Below the pieces are notes generated by a model. The model ran no database searches and was not told the DNA's origin. It saw only the letters and a program-made list of their open reading frames with translations. A stretch of DNA of 64,000 nucleotides, taken from Salibacter halophilus (GTDB lineage: Bacteria > Bacteroidota > Bacteroidia > Flavobacteriales_G > Salibacteraceae). Positions 26,135-35,202 of the stretch are shown here, piece after piece; the stretch's first letter is position 1; the number at the start of each line of letters is the position of its first letter. The DNA lies in NCBI RefSeq assembly GCF_008806325.1, contig NZ_WACR01000001.1, forward strand, positions 186,001 to 250,000, read 5' to 3'. The translations under genes were made by a program, and so were the position numbers.

Positions 26135-27624
26135 GCTGAATAGCTTTCAACAAAGTCGATTGACTTTTTAATAAGCACGTGCAATTCAGCGTCATCTTCA
26201 ACTTTAGGGACTTCTTTTCTGTAACTTTCAAAAAGCTCCTCTACCCTTGAAGACGACTTAAAAGGTCTTCTAAATTCCATAGCCTGAGCAGCATTAAACA
26301 ACTCAATCGCTATGATTTTCTTGTAATTATTTAAAACGCGAAGTGCTTTTGTGGCACCATTAGCCCCCATGCTCACGTGATCTTCCTGACCGTTACTCGA
26401 GTCAATTGTATCAATACTCGATGGTGTACATAGTTGTTTATTCTGACTCACAATACTCGCTGCAGTATACTGCGGAATCATAAACCCGGAATTCAAACCT
26501 GGATTGGCAACCAAAAACTCGGGCAATCCACGAGTTCCGCTCACTAGCTTGTAAACTCTCCGTTCTGATATACTTCCTAATTCTGCAAGTGTAATTGACG
26601 CGTAGTCGAGGTTTATTGCCATGGGCTGACCATGGAAGTTCCCCGCTGAAATCACTTCATCAGCATCGGGGAAAACAGTTGGATTATCAGTTACCGAGCT
26701 GATTTCATTTTCCACAATCCTTTGAACATGATCGAGCGCATCGTATGAAGCACCGTGAACCTGAGGCACACAGCGGAATGAGTAAGGATCCTGAACGTGC
26801 TCTTTATGGCGCTTCACCAGCTCGCTTCCATCTAAAATTTCACGAACCGATTGCGCAACTTTCAATTGACCCGGTTGCTTTCTCGCAATGTGTGGCAAAT
26901 CTCCAAATGGCTCAATTCTACCGTCATACGCATCAAGCGACAATGCTGTAATACGTTCTGAAAGTGGCTTGAGTCGGTTCCATTCAAGTAAAATGTGTGT
27001 CGCATAAGCACTCATGAACTGCGTTCCGTTGAGCAGTGCAAGACCTTCCTTACTCCTCAACTTTATTGGATCGAGATTCATCTCGGTCAGAACCTCAGCA
27101 GCCGGCTTTTTTTCTCCGTTGTGATAAACTTCTCCAAGTCCTAGAATAGGCAAACTCAAATGAGCCAATGGAGCCAGATCACCACTGGCACCTAAAGAAC
27201 CCTGTTCGTAAACGACCGGTAAAATATCTTCATTGTAAAAAGTAATGAGTCGCTCAACAGTGTCGAGTTGTACTCCGGAATGACCATATGAAAGCCCCTG
27301 AACTTTGAGCAACAACATCAATTTTACGATGTGCTGAGGCACCTCATCTCCGGTTCCACAAGCGTGCGATTTTACTAGGTTTTCCTGAAGTTGTTCCAAA
27401 TCAGCTTTCCCGATTTCTGTATTGCAAAGCGATCCAAATCCGGTGTTGATCCCGTAAATTGGAGTCTTTTGTTGCTCCATCCTATTGTCGAGATACTCGC
27501 GGCACTTGATCACTTTGTTTTTTGCCGGTTCTGACAGTGAGAGCTTTTTGCCCTTGTTGACGATGTCAGCAACATCTTCAATTGATAAATCTTCTGGTTT
27601 TATATGATGGACTTCCTTCTTCAT
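26131..27624 (-). CDS. hutH: Histidine ammonia-lyase
   Basis: 497 residues. The MIO prosthetic group forms from the Ala-Ser-Gly triad at residues 146-148 in GSLGASGDLAPLAHL, the signature of aromatic amino-acid lyases. YGINTGFG near residue 57 carries the catalytic Tyr. The enzyme deaminates histidine to urocanate. The strong match to the HAL pattern (SYGHSGV, QEDHVSMG) favours HAL over tyrosine lyase. Its start codon shares a base with the stop of hisS (TAATG), so translation is probably coupled. No other hut genes are next to it. Confidence 0.9.
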   Translation of the reverse strand: MKKEVHHIKPEDLSIEDVADIVNKGKKLSLSEPAKNKVIKCREYLDNRMEQQKTPIYGINTGFGSLCNTEIGKADLEQLQENLVKSHACGTGDEVPQHIVKLMLLLKVQGLSYGHSGVQLDTVERLITFYNEDILPVVYEQGSLGASGDLAPLAHLSLPILGLGEVYHNGEKKPAAEVLTEMNLDPIKLRSKEGLALLNGTQFMSAYATHILLEWNRLKPLSERITALSLDAYDGRIEPFGDLPHIARKQPGQLKVAQSVREILDGSELVKRHKEHVQDPYSFRCVPQVHGASYDALDHVQRIVENEISSVTDNPTVFPDADEVISAGNFHGQPMAINLDYASITLAELGSISERRVYKLVSGTRGLPEFLVANPGLNSGFMIPQYTAASIVSQNKQLCTPSSIDTIDSSNGQEDHVSMGANGATKALRVLNNYKKIIAIELFNAAQAMEFRRPFKSSSRVEELFESYRKEVPKVEDDAELHVLIKKSIDFVESYSA

Positions 27625-28985
27625 TACTTTCCTAATTTTTCACATATTGCTTCAACAGTGAGTGATTCCTGCTCGCCTGTTTTCATGTTTTTAAGTGTAA
27701 TTTCCTGTTTGTTTAGTTCATCCTCTCCAACCATTCCAACGAAACGTACATTCTTATCATTGGCGAATTTCATCTGCTTTTTCATCTTGGCTGTATCAGG
27801 ATAGAGCTCGGTTTTGATTCCCGCTTCACGCAGTTGTTTCATCCATTTCAATACCTGAGCAGCTTCGTTATCTCCAAAGTTGACAAAGAGGATATCGGTA
27901 ACGTTTTCAACTGATTCGGGGAATAACTCTTTTTGGAGCATCAAATCGTAAATGCGATCTGCGCCAAATGAAATTCCAACTCCCGATAGTTTTTCCTTCG
28001 CTCCAAAAACTCCGGTGAGATCATCGTAGCGACCACCACCTGTGATACTCGATGGAAAATCAGGATGTGTAACTTCAAAAATGGCACCCGTGTAATAATT
28101 GAGTCCGCGAGCGAGCGTTACTTCAAAGTCGATATTCTTGTATCCCATAGCATCTGCTTGCCCCAGCATAAAGGTCATTTCCTCAACTCCCTTTTGCCCG
28201 ATTTCACTATCAGCGAGAACATCAGCAATGGTATCCATCTTCTGCTCGTTAGAACCGGACAGATTCATAATTGGCTGCAATTTTTCAATTGCTTCTTCGC
28301 TGATTCCTCTGTTCTTCAATTCCTCATTGACTTTCTCAACAGGCATTTTGTCGAGTTTATCCAACGCGATGGTAATTTCCATCATATTGTCTTTTTCGCC
28401 AATTGCTTCGGCAATACCAGCTAGAATTTTGCGGTTGTTGAGTTTGATGGTTACATCTGGCAGATTAAGTCGTTCATATACCTCCTGCATGATGTTGATT
28501 AGCTCAATTTCGTTGAGTAACGAATCAGATCCAATACAATCGACATCACACTGATAAAACTCGCGGTATCTTCCTTTTTGTGGCTTATCAGCTCGCCAAA
28601 CGGGCTGAATTTGGTATCGCTTGAATGGAAAACTAATATCGTTCTGGTGCTGAACAACAAAGCGGGCGAATGGAACTGTGAGATCATAGCGGAGCGCTTC
28701 CTCAGCAGTTTTATTAGCTGCAACCTCAGCAGTTTGATCTTTTTCGAGTTCAGTTTTCAACTGATTGAGCTTTCTGCCGCGCGGCATGATTTTGAAAATC
28801 AACCTATCTCCCTCTTCTCCGTATTTACCGAGAAGGACATCAGTCCGTTCCATAGCAGGAGTTTCAATTTGTGAAAATCCGTGTAGCCTGAACACTTCTT
28901 TTATCTGATCAAAAATGTAATTCCTACGCCCCATTTCAACCGGGCCAAAATCACGGGTTCCTTTTGGAATGCCTGCTTTGCTCAT
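27624..28985 (-). CDS. hisS: Histidyl-tRNA synthetase
   Basis: A class II aminoacyl-tRNA synthetase of about 453 residues. [11 protein letters not shown] opens the protein, motif 2 is seen in [11 protein letters not shown], the histidine-binding ARGLNYYTG loop is present, and motif 3 lies in [16 protein letters not shown]. The C-terminal anticodon-binding domain starts near residue 360. ATG 28985 (MSKAGIPKG) is preferred because homologues begin just before this motif; ATG 28991 or 29024 would add 2 or 13 residues. The stop codon overlaps hutH, placing histidine charging and histidine breakdown in one transcript. Confidence 0.92.
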   Translation of the reverse strand: MSKAGIPKGTRDFGPVEMGRRNYIFDQIKEVFRLHGFSQIETPAMERTDVLLGKYGEEGDRLIFKIMPRGRKLNQLKTELEKDQTAEVAANKTAEEALRYDLTVPFARFVVQHQNDISFPFKRYQIQPVWRADKPQKGRYREFYQCDVDCIGSDSLLNEIELINIMQEVYERLNLPDVTIKLNNRKILAGIAEAIGEKDNMMEITIALDKLDKMPVEKVNEELKNRGISEEAIEKLQPIMNLSGSNEQKMDTIADVLADSEIGQKGVEEMTFMLGQADAMGYKNIDFEVTLARGLNYYTGAIFEVTHPDFPSSITGGGRYDDLTGVFGAKEKLSGVGISFGADRIYDLMLQKELFPESVENVTDILFVNFGDNEAAQVLKWMKQLREAGIKTELYPDTAKMKKQMKFANDKNVRFVGMVGEDELNKQEITLKNMKTGEQESLTVEAICEKLGK

Positions 28986-29024
28986 GCTCATTTCGTTTTG
29001 GATGGGCAAATATCGAAAACTCAA

Positions 29025-29691
29025 GCTAAAACAGGTAGTATTTAGATGATTTTGGCAAGTGGTATTTCGGTTAAAATTTCAGGTTTGACACAATTTTTCG
29101 GTTAAAAAATTAGCTACGCTCTGCTCATTTATATCTGCATTTTGGTTTAATCCCAAAAAACAAGCGATGCTTTACTTTACAATTTACCAGAATAGTAATT
29201 CGTAGGAAACGTCTCATCAGTCAGCGATATGTAGCGGATGTGCGTAGTCGCGTTCCGAAGCGGAATACAACCAGACAATAACCAAAAAGATAATCTCCAC
29301 ACAAAGTTCATCAATACACTATACAAAGCTAGTACAGCAAGGAACAAAGCGCGGAGCACAAAATCCGACTACGGTTTTCGCAGCGGACGCGTAGAAAAAT
29401 CGCCTCTGATGAGACTTGATTTTTTCTGTCTTTTTTATCAAGAAAAAAGATTGACGATTTCTACATTATTAAATAGTTGTTGTCGATTCTACTTGATGCA
29501 AAAAGATTTAATAATCAGTTTGTTACTTTGAAAATTTTCTCAAAGCACAACTATATACCCTTTTAAATGGTATTTTCTTTGGAAAAGATATTCTGAAAAT
29601 AACGCTAAGTATCGGTTCTGACCATTACTTTATTACAATCAGTTTTAAAGCTGATGTATTATGTTAATTTTGACCGCCAAATACCTGATCT
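29025..29691. other. Long non-coding gap with a large imperfect palindrome
   Basis: No gene is supported. GTCTCATCAG (29211-29220) and CTGATGAGAC (29406-29415) are perfect complements about 200 bp apart. Nested inside, CGTAGTCG (29243-29250) and CGACTACG (29366-29373) pair about the same centre (29308-29313). The interior is locally GC-rich and contains no frame with a recognisable protein. It may be the relic of a small mobile element or a structured RNA. A GGTTCTGACC word (29614) and a TAATTTTG -7-like element (29665-29672) lie before the DUF1015 gene. Confidence 0.5.
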
Positions 29692-30915
29692 ATGGCAGAT
29701 GTAATCCCTTTCAGAGCCGTGAGGCCAAGCCGCGACAAGGCACATTTAGTTGCCACGCGATCATACATTTCTTATTCAAATGAGCAGATGGCTGAGAAGC
29801 TGGAAAACAATCCGTTTTCGTTTTTGCAGATCATTCATCCGCCTGCTGCCAATGAGTTAGATGGGGTTGAGAAATTTGAAAAGGTTCGTGAAGAATATCT
29901 CGATTTTTGCTATAGAGGTATTTTGAAAAAGGATGAAAATCCTGCATTTTACGTCTATGAGCAGCGATATGGCGATCACGTTTTTACCGGAATTATTTCA
30001 GGAATTGCTGTTGAGGATTACAAAACCGGACACATCAAAAAGCATGAGCACACGCTACCTGAGCGTGAAAAGATGTTCAAAAACTACCTCAAAACTACAG
30101 GTGTCAACGCTGAGCCTGTCTTGCTGACTTACACGAAAAAAGATAAAATTGAGGAGTTGCTGGAAAGAGTAAAAAAATCTCGGCCAGAGTATGAGTTTTC
30201 TACTACTGATAAACACACTCACACACTGTGGGTTATTGATGATCAAAACGATATAGAAATCATACAGCAAGAGTTTAGCGATGTAGAATCTGTTTACATT
30301 GCTGATGGCCACCACCGCTCTGCCTCATCTTCCTTATTGGCTGACGACCTTAGATCTGAACAAAAAAAGCCAAGCGATTATTTTATGGCTTATTTGATCA
30401 GTGATCAACAAATGGAAATAAGAGCTTTCCACCGACTGGTTTCTTCATTAAATGGTCAAACGATTGATGAGTTTTTGACTAAAATCAAGCAATCATTTGA
30501 AGTAGAAAGTCTCGGTGAAAATCGGTACCAGCCGCATAAGCTCCACGAGTTTGGAATGTACGTAAACAGAGAATGGTACAGGTTAACGCCTCATCGAGAA
30601 AACATTGACCTGGAACATCCTGTTGAACAATTAGACTGTCAAATACTTTCATCATTGATACTCAATCCTATTTTGGGTGTTGAAGATGAAAAAACCGATA
30701 AACGTGTGAAGTTCATGGGGGATTTGGAAGGTCTCGAAGGACTTGAACAAAACGTGAATAACGGCAGTTACGATGTGGGTTTTGCAGTTTATCCGGTTAC
30801 GGTTGAACAGCTTAAAAATGTGGCTGACAACAACATGATTATGCCGCCCAAAAGTACCTGGGTTGAGCCCAAGTTGAGAAGCGGATTAACGATCTACGAC
30901 ATTCTTGAATTTTAA
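29692..30915 (+). CDS. DUF1015 family protein
   Basis: 407 residues, soluble. The start ADVIPFRAVRPSRDKAHLVATRSYISYS and the segments NPAFYVYEQRYG and YIADGHHRSASS are characteristic of DUF1015 (a family related in part to ParB/SpoOJ-like folds and lacking an assigned function). In Bacteroidota these genes often lie near serine-biosynthesis genes, but not here. Nine bases separate it from the downstream YggS-type gene, so the two likely form an operon. A TAATTTTG element at 29665-29672 may be its -7 box. Confidence 0.82.
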   Translation: MADVIPFRAVRPSRDKAHLVATRSYISYSNEQMAEKLENNPFSFLQIIHPPAANELDGVEKFEKVREEYLDFCYRGILKKDENPAFYVYEQRYGDHVFTGIISGIAVEDYKTGHIKKHEHTLPEREKMFKNYLKTTGVNAEPVLLTYTKKDKIEELLERVKKSRPEYEFSTTDKHTHTLWVIDDQNDIEIIQQEFSDVESVYIADGHHRSASSSLLADDLRSEQKKPSDYFMAYLISDQQMEIRAFHRLVSSLNGQTIDEFLTKIKQSFEVESLGENRYQPHKLHEFGMYVNREWYRLTPHRENIDLEHPVEQLDCQILSSLILNPILGVEDEKTDKRVKFMGDLEGLEGLEQNVNNGSYDVGFAVYPVTVEQLKNVADNNMIMPPKSTWVEPKLRSGLTIYDILEF

Positions 30916-30924
30916 ATTCTAATT

Positions 30925-31587
30925 ATGGCTAACATTGCAGAGAATATTCAAAAGATCAAGTCAGAACTCCCTGATGATGTGACTTTAGTAGCTGTTTCTA
31001 AAACGAAACCAAACGAAGATTTGATGCAAGCCTATGATGCTGGTCAGCGTGTTTTTGGTGAAAACAAAGCACGTGAAATGGAACGCAAACACGAGGAGTT
31101 ACCAAAAGATATCGAATGGCACTTCATCGGTCATTTGCAGCGAAACAAGGTGAAATACATCGCGCCATTTGTAAAGCTCATCCACTCTTTGGACAGTCTA
31201 CGACTCGCAAAAGAGATCAATAAACGAGCTAAAAATGAGGATCGGGTAATCGATTGCCTGGTTCAACTTCACATTTCCGGTGAAGAGACAAAATTTGGTT
31301 TTGATTACGATGAAGCTGTTGAGTTTTTACGGTCAGAACCAATGAAAGAATTACAAAACATCAGGATTGTGGGTGCTATGGGAATGGCTTTACACACAGA
31401 TGACAAATCAGTCCTGAAAAGTCAATTTGGTGAATTGAAGTCGTTCTTCGACAAGATGAAAAAGGAATACGATCACTTTGAAGTCCTCTCAATGGGAATG
31501 ACCAATGATTACGAAGTAGCAGTTGAGGAAGGAAGTAATATGGTAAGGCTTGGATCTTCGATTTTTGGACCACGTAATTATGATTAA
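30925..31587 (+). CDS. YggS/PLPBP family pyridoxal-phosphate-binding protein
   Basis: 220 residues. VTLVAVSKTKPNEDLMQAYDAGQRVFGENKARE contains the PLP-binding lysine (VSKTKP) and the GENK motif. WHFIGHLQRNK, the SMGMTNDYEVAVEEGSNMVRLGSSIFG signature and the C-terminal FG complete the family pattern. Members hold PLP in a TIM barrel and take part in vitamin B6 and amino-acid homeostasis rather than having a known enzymatic reaction. It is the second gene after the DUF1015 gene. Confidence 0.9.
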   Translation: MANIAENIQKIKSELPDDVTLVAVSKTKPNEDLMQAYDAGQRVFGENKAREMERKHEELPKDIEWHFIGHLQRNKVKYIAPFVKLIHSLDSLRLAKEINKRAKNEDRVIDCLVQLHISGEETKFGFDYDEAVEFLRSEPMKELQNIRIVGAMGMALHTDDKSVLKSQFGELKSFFDKMKKEYDHFEVLSMGMTNDYEVAVEEGSNMVRLGSSIFGPRNYD

Positions 31588-31665
31588 TAGTTTAATCGTT
31601 TATTTGTTTAACGTGTAATCTAAAGTTGAACTATCTGAAACCTCAACTCAATTAAAGCAATAAAT

Positions 31666-32745
31666 CTAATAGCCGAGTTTTTCTTTGAGTTCCAGATCTA
31701 TTTCTCCTTCGAACATTGATTTAGATCCCTCCACCCAGCTCTCAGTCTCTATTGGAGTTGTGACTTTTTTGTGAAGTATAAGTGATACTCCTACAGACAT
31801 ACCTTTATATTTTTTTTCTAAAAACTCAGGCTTGTCACTGCATATAAACATTTCAACTCTTGTAGGCAGCCCAACATCAAGATAGTCACTAAAAACTGCT
31901 CTGTAATAAGCAGTTCCTCCCTTCATGCACTTCAAAAAGTTTGTTAATTGTAAAAACCTCTTGTCAGTAACATCAATAATAGCTTCTAGAGATGGCGTTC
32001 CATCACTGTATCTCCCACTCAATTTAAATACAACATGACCATCTTTATTGATTGTTGTATCTGTAACCATAAAGTTTAGTCCATGGCTAAATGATGACAT
32101 GTCGTTAATTTTAGTTTCTTGAGTCATGTGCAGTAAATGATTCATTATTTTGTGATCAGTATCAAGTTTATATGAATCAACATCCAATATAGCTACCTTC
32201 TCATGGAACTTAGCATTGAAAAGACCTGTCTTTTCTTTGGGTGAGAATCCCGTTATGACACAGTTAGCTCGCATAAAAGACGTGTCTTGTTTATCTTTAC
32301 TCACGAGTAATTCTTCATACCCTGCTATAAAATCATGATCTTTATATTCTTTCTGATTAAAACTTTCTAAAGCTTCCTCAAAAATTTCTCTTGCCGTTTT
32401 TGGTTTTGCCCTGACTACAAATTCATTTAACTCAAGTTGCTTGCTTTCCATGTAGACAGTGTCAGTGTTCATCAGTTCTGAAACCGAAACTTTGAGATTT
32501 TTATACCCAATTACACTTATTGAAAATGTGTCACTTTTATCGAGGTTGAATTGAAACTTATAAGAACCGTTCTCTGAGGACACAAATCCAATCCCTTGAT
32601 TTGAAGCACTCTCAAAATGAACGAATGGAATGCTTTCTCTTGTGTCTTTGTCAATGACAACTCCTGAAAATTTAGTTGACTGGCTAAAAGTGTTGAAGCA
32701 GCTCAAGAGAAACCCGACTAATAAGATGATTGATAATCTTGACAT
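31666..32745 (-). CDS. CarboxypepD_reg-like domain protein, tandem copy 1
   Basis: 359 residues. The signal peptide (MSRLSIILLVGFLLSCFNTFS) is followed by a carboxypeptidase regulatory-like domain (about 25-110: FSGVVIDKDTRESIPFVHFE, GSYKFQFN, FSISVIGYKNLKVSVSEL). The remaining ~250 residues are a beta-rich domain ending in TPIETESWVEGSKSMFEGE. The family occurs widely as outer-membrane-associated proteins in Bacteroidota, without a defined role. It is a paralogue of the adjacent gene 32787-33887; the first ~110 and last ~30 residues are almost identical while the centre differs. Confidence 0.75.
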   Translation of the reverse strand: MSRLSIILLVGFLLSCFNTFSQSTKFSGVVIDKDTRESIPFVHFESASNQGIGFVSSENGSYKFQFNLDKSDTFSISVIGYKNLKVSVSELMNTDTVYMESKQLELNEFVVRAKPKTAREIFEEALESFNQKEYKDHDFIAGYEELLVSKDKQDTSFMRANCVITGFSPKEKTGLFNAKFHEKVAILDVDSYKLDTDHKIMNHLLHMTQETKINDMSSFSHGLNFMVTDTTINKDGHVVFKLSGRYSDGTPSLEAIIDVTDKRFLQLTNFLKCMKGGTAYYRAVFSDYLDVGLPTRVEMFICSDKPEFLEKKYKGMSVGVSLILHKKVTTPIETESWVEGSKSMFEGEIDLELKEKLGY

Positions 32746-32786
32746 ATGACGGTGTTAATTATTGATAGTAGATTAAAGTTAAGCTC

Positions 32787-33887
32787 TCAATACCCCATTT
32801 TTTCTTTTAACTCCAGGTCTATTTCGCCTTCAAACATTGACTTTGATCCTTCCACCCAGCTCTCAGTCTCTATTGGTGCTGTGACTTTTTTGTAGAGGTT
32901 TAAAGTTGTTTTTATAAACCACCCTTTATCATATATTTTTTTATCGTCTGGCCTGTGACCAAAATCCCGATTAAGCTGCATTTCCATTTTAGTTGGGAGA
33001 CCAACATCAATGTAGTCACTAAAAACTACTCGATAGAATATTGACTTTCTTTGTTCACCAGCTCCCCAATAGTCTGTTAATTCTAAAAAACTGTTTGTCG
33101 TGACATCAATAGTAGCACTCAGTGATATATGTTCATTTCTATCTCTCCCTATAATTTTAAACACAACGTGATTGTCCTCATCTAAAATTGTATCAGTTAC
33201 TTCGTAATCATGCCACCTGTAAAAGGAAAAAGATAACATCTCATTAACTTTTGTAAAACGTGTCATCATTAAAAGTAAATTAACTCCTCCTATATCACCT
33301 CCGTTTTTCAATGAATCCACAGCTAATATTGTTACCCTTTCCTGAAACTCCTTAAATATTCCAACTTTTTCTTTTGGTGAATAACCAGTGATTACGCAAG
33401 TGGCTTTCATGAAGGAGGTATCTTTTAAATCATTACTTATTAACAATTCCTCATATCCAGCAATAAAGCTCTGATCATTGTATTCTGTATCATTAAACTT
33501 CTTCACTGCATCTTTGAATATCTCCTTAGCTGTCCTTGGTTTTGCGCTGACTACAAATTCATTTAACTCAAGTTGCTTGCTTTCCATGTAGACAGTATCA
33601 GTGTTCACCAGTTCTGAAACCGAAACTTTGAGACTTTTATACCCAATTACACTTATTGAAAATGTGTCACTTTTATCGATGTTGAATTGAAACTTATAAG
33701 AACCGTTCTCTGAGGACACAAATCCAATCCCTTGATTTGAGGTACTTGCAAAATGAACGAATGGAATGCTTTCTCTCGTGTCTTTATCAATGACAATTCC
33801 TGAAAGTTTAGTTGATTGGCTATAGGAATTAAAACAACTGAATAAAAGTGAAAGAAGTAGAACAGCTAAAGGTCTTTTCATAATCAT
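32787..33887 (-). CDS. CarboxypepD_reg-like domain protein, tandem copy 2
   Basis: 366 residues with the same layout as its neighbour: signal peptide (PLAVLLLSLLFSCFNSYS), regulatory-like beta-sandwich (about 28-115), then a variable central region and a conserved C-terminus (SWVEGSKSMFEGEIDLELKE). Forty-one bases separate it from copy 1. The upstream DNA of the two regulatory-like domains (about 32400-32700 and 33530-33830) is nearly identical, including third codon positions, which points to recent duplication or gene conversion. The start could also be the ATG two codons in (MKRPLAVLL). Confidence 0.75.
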   Translation of the reverse strand: MIMKRPLAVLLLSLLFSCFNSYSQSTKLSGIVIDKDTRESIPFVHFASTSNQGIGFVSSENGSYKFQFNIDKSDTFSISVIGYKSLKVSVSELVNTDTVYMESKQLELNEFVVSAKPRTAKEIFKDAVKKFNDTEYNDQSFIAGYEELLISNDLKDTSFMKATCVITGYSPKEKVGIFKEFQERVTILAVDSLKNGGDIGGVNLLLMMTRFTKVNEMLSFSFYRWHDYEVTDTILDEDNHVVFKIIGRDRNEHISLSATIDVTTNSFLELTDYWGAGEQRKSIFYRVVFSDYIDVGLPTKMEMQLNRDFGHRPDDKKIYDKGWFIKTTLNLYKKVTAPIETESWVEGSKSMFEGEIDLELKEKMGY

Positions 33888-34002
33888 ATCGAAACTAACG
33901 CAATACTAAATTGCATATTATATTACGATAAAGAAATGACTTGAAGAAACTTCTTAAATGAATTGGCGTTGATAATCTCTTTAATTATGATCATTATTTC
34001 AA

Positions 34003-34030
34003 TTGACTACAAATAGGATTCGTAGTTTTG
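34003..34030 (+). promoter_or_regulatory. Promoter of the HEAT-like gene
   Basis: TTG (34003-34005), 17 bases, then TAGTTTTG (34023-34030) fit the Bacteroidota -33/-7 pattern. It lies 26 bases before the ATG at 34056. Confidence 0.55.
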
Positions 34031-34055
34031 CAAAAATTCACAGCGGAAGATTAAG

Positions 34056-34610
34056 ATGAAAAAGCTCACAGCAACTCAGGAAAAGTCCAGACAAAAGAAA
34101 CTCAAAAAGATCACTGAAAAGCTTCAGAGTGACGATAACAAAGCTATAGTTTCGGCTCTGAAAGAAGTGAAAGAACACGGTGATGCTTCTATTATCCCAT
34201 TCCTGATCGATTTATTCCTCAACAATCAAAATCAAGAAGTTCAGGATGAATTGCAAAAAGTATTTTTTGGATTAAACGATCAAGATGCTGTAAAGCCAAT
34301 TCTCAATGCCGCTGAACAAAATATTGAAAGTTACCAACGTTCATTTTTACTATCGGCAATTTGGGAAGCAGGTTTGAGCATTGATGAACATCTCGATCAG
34401 TTGACAAATATCGCCCTCAAAAGTGATTACATGTCAATGCTCGAAGCCGTTACTATCGTGGAAAACATGAAACGCCCTGATGAAGATGAACCTCTCAAGC
34501 GCAATATTGTGAAAGTGAAAGAATACCTGCTCGACAATCCTGAACAAGACGACAAATACAGGTTAACAGCCAGTTATTTGGAGATCTTAAGCGAGCAAAT
34601 GGTGGGTTAA
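34056..34610 (+). CDS. HEAT-repeat-like cytoplasmic protein
   Basis: 184 residues, all helical, no signal. Helical pairs such as DDNKAIVSALKEVKEHGDAS, IIPFLIDLFLNNQNQEVQDELQK and DAVKPILNAAEQNIESYQRS resemble HEAT/armadillo repeats. The segment AIWEAGLSIDEHLDQLTNIALKSDYMSMLEAVTIVENM continues the superhelix. The very basic N-terminus (KKLTATQEKSRQKKLKKI) is distinctive. Orthologues are common in Flavobacteriales but have no established role; a scaffold or adaptor function is inferred from the fold. Confidence 0.65.
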   Translation: MKKLTATQEKSRQKKLKKITEKLQSDDNKAIVSALKEVKEHGDASIIPFLIDLFLNNQNQEVQDELQKVFFGLNDQDAVKPILNAAEQNIESYQRSFLLSAIWEAGLSIDEHLDQLTNIALKSDYMSMLEAVTIVENMKRPDEDEPLKRNIVKVKEYLLDNPEQDDKYRLTASYLEILSEQMVG

Positions 34611-34616
34611 ATCAAG

Positions 34617-35184
34617 ATGCCACTAAGGCGCTAAGACACGAAGTAGTTATATTTGAAAAAACTCAATTCCTATATCTTCTAATCCTGTTCTTAATTAAAG
34701 GGACATTAAAATTGATAAGGTAACCAAGGTTCAAATCAGTAAGTTTTAAGTGGCTAATAATTTGTGATTCCCAAACCGGATTCACAATCTCAACTGCTTT
34801 TAACTCTACAATCACCAGATTATTTATTAGCAAATCTAACTTGAGGCCTTCCTTAAACTCAATTCCGTCATAAACAATTGGAAGAGATACTTGGCGTTTC
34901 ACTCCAAATCCCTTTTTCCTTAATTCGTGTGACAAACAAACTTCATAGACTTTTTCAAGAAGTCCGGGGCCAAGACTTTTATGAACAGTAAAAGATGCGT
35001 TTACGATTGCTCTGCCTATTGTTTCTTCCTGTTCTGAGAGGTTGCGGTAATTCATTTAATAAAAGTAATAAATTACCATTAATAGTAAAAGAATAAGCTA
35101 TACTCCTATTTACACACTGGTTAACCTACCTGTTAAAAAATTAAAGAAGATTAACTCCACTTTGTGACATTGTGGCTTAGTGTC
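34617..35184. mobile_element. Possible GxxExxY mini-unit with related ends
   Basis: The GxxExxY gene is flanked by related words in inverted orientation: CCACTAAGGCGCTAAGACAC at about 34620-34640 and, on the other strand, GACACTAAGCCACAATGTCA reading back from about 35182. The shared core is CACTAAG plus a GACAC/CACAAAG-type tail. Neither arm belongs to the neighbouring genes. GxxExxY genes commonly sit in such isolated intergenic units in Bacteroidota and Planctomycetota genomes (recalled, not checked). Mobility is inferred. Confidence 0.4.
34663..35055 (-). CDS. GxxExxY protein (PD-(D/E)XK nuclease-like)
   Basis: 130 residues. The naming motif reads GLLEKVYEVCLSHELRKKG, preceded by IGRAIVNASFTVHKSLGPG. 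A PD-(D/E)XK-like core follows: DLLINNLVIVELKAVE, in which the D and the E-x-K (VELKAVE) could be catalytic. Proteins of this family are small nuclease-fold proteins of unclear role, sometimes fused to 23S rRNA intervening sequences. No partner gene is adjacent. The start ATG is at 35055. Confidence 0.82.
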   Translation of the reverse strand: MNYRNLSEQEETIGRAIVNASFTVHKSLGPGLLEKVYEVCLSHELRKKGFGVKRQVSLPIVYDGIEFKEGLKLDLLINNLVIVELKAVEIVNPVWESQIISHLKLTDLNLGYLINFNVPLIKNRIRRYRN

Positions 35185-35202
35185 TATAAACTTTCAGCTT
35201 AA

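Noticed and set aside
29238-29531. A + strand open frame of 97 codons in the gap before the DUF1015 gene
   Set aside because: No recognisable motif, it crosses the large palindrome, and it lacks any coding-like pattern.
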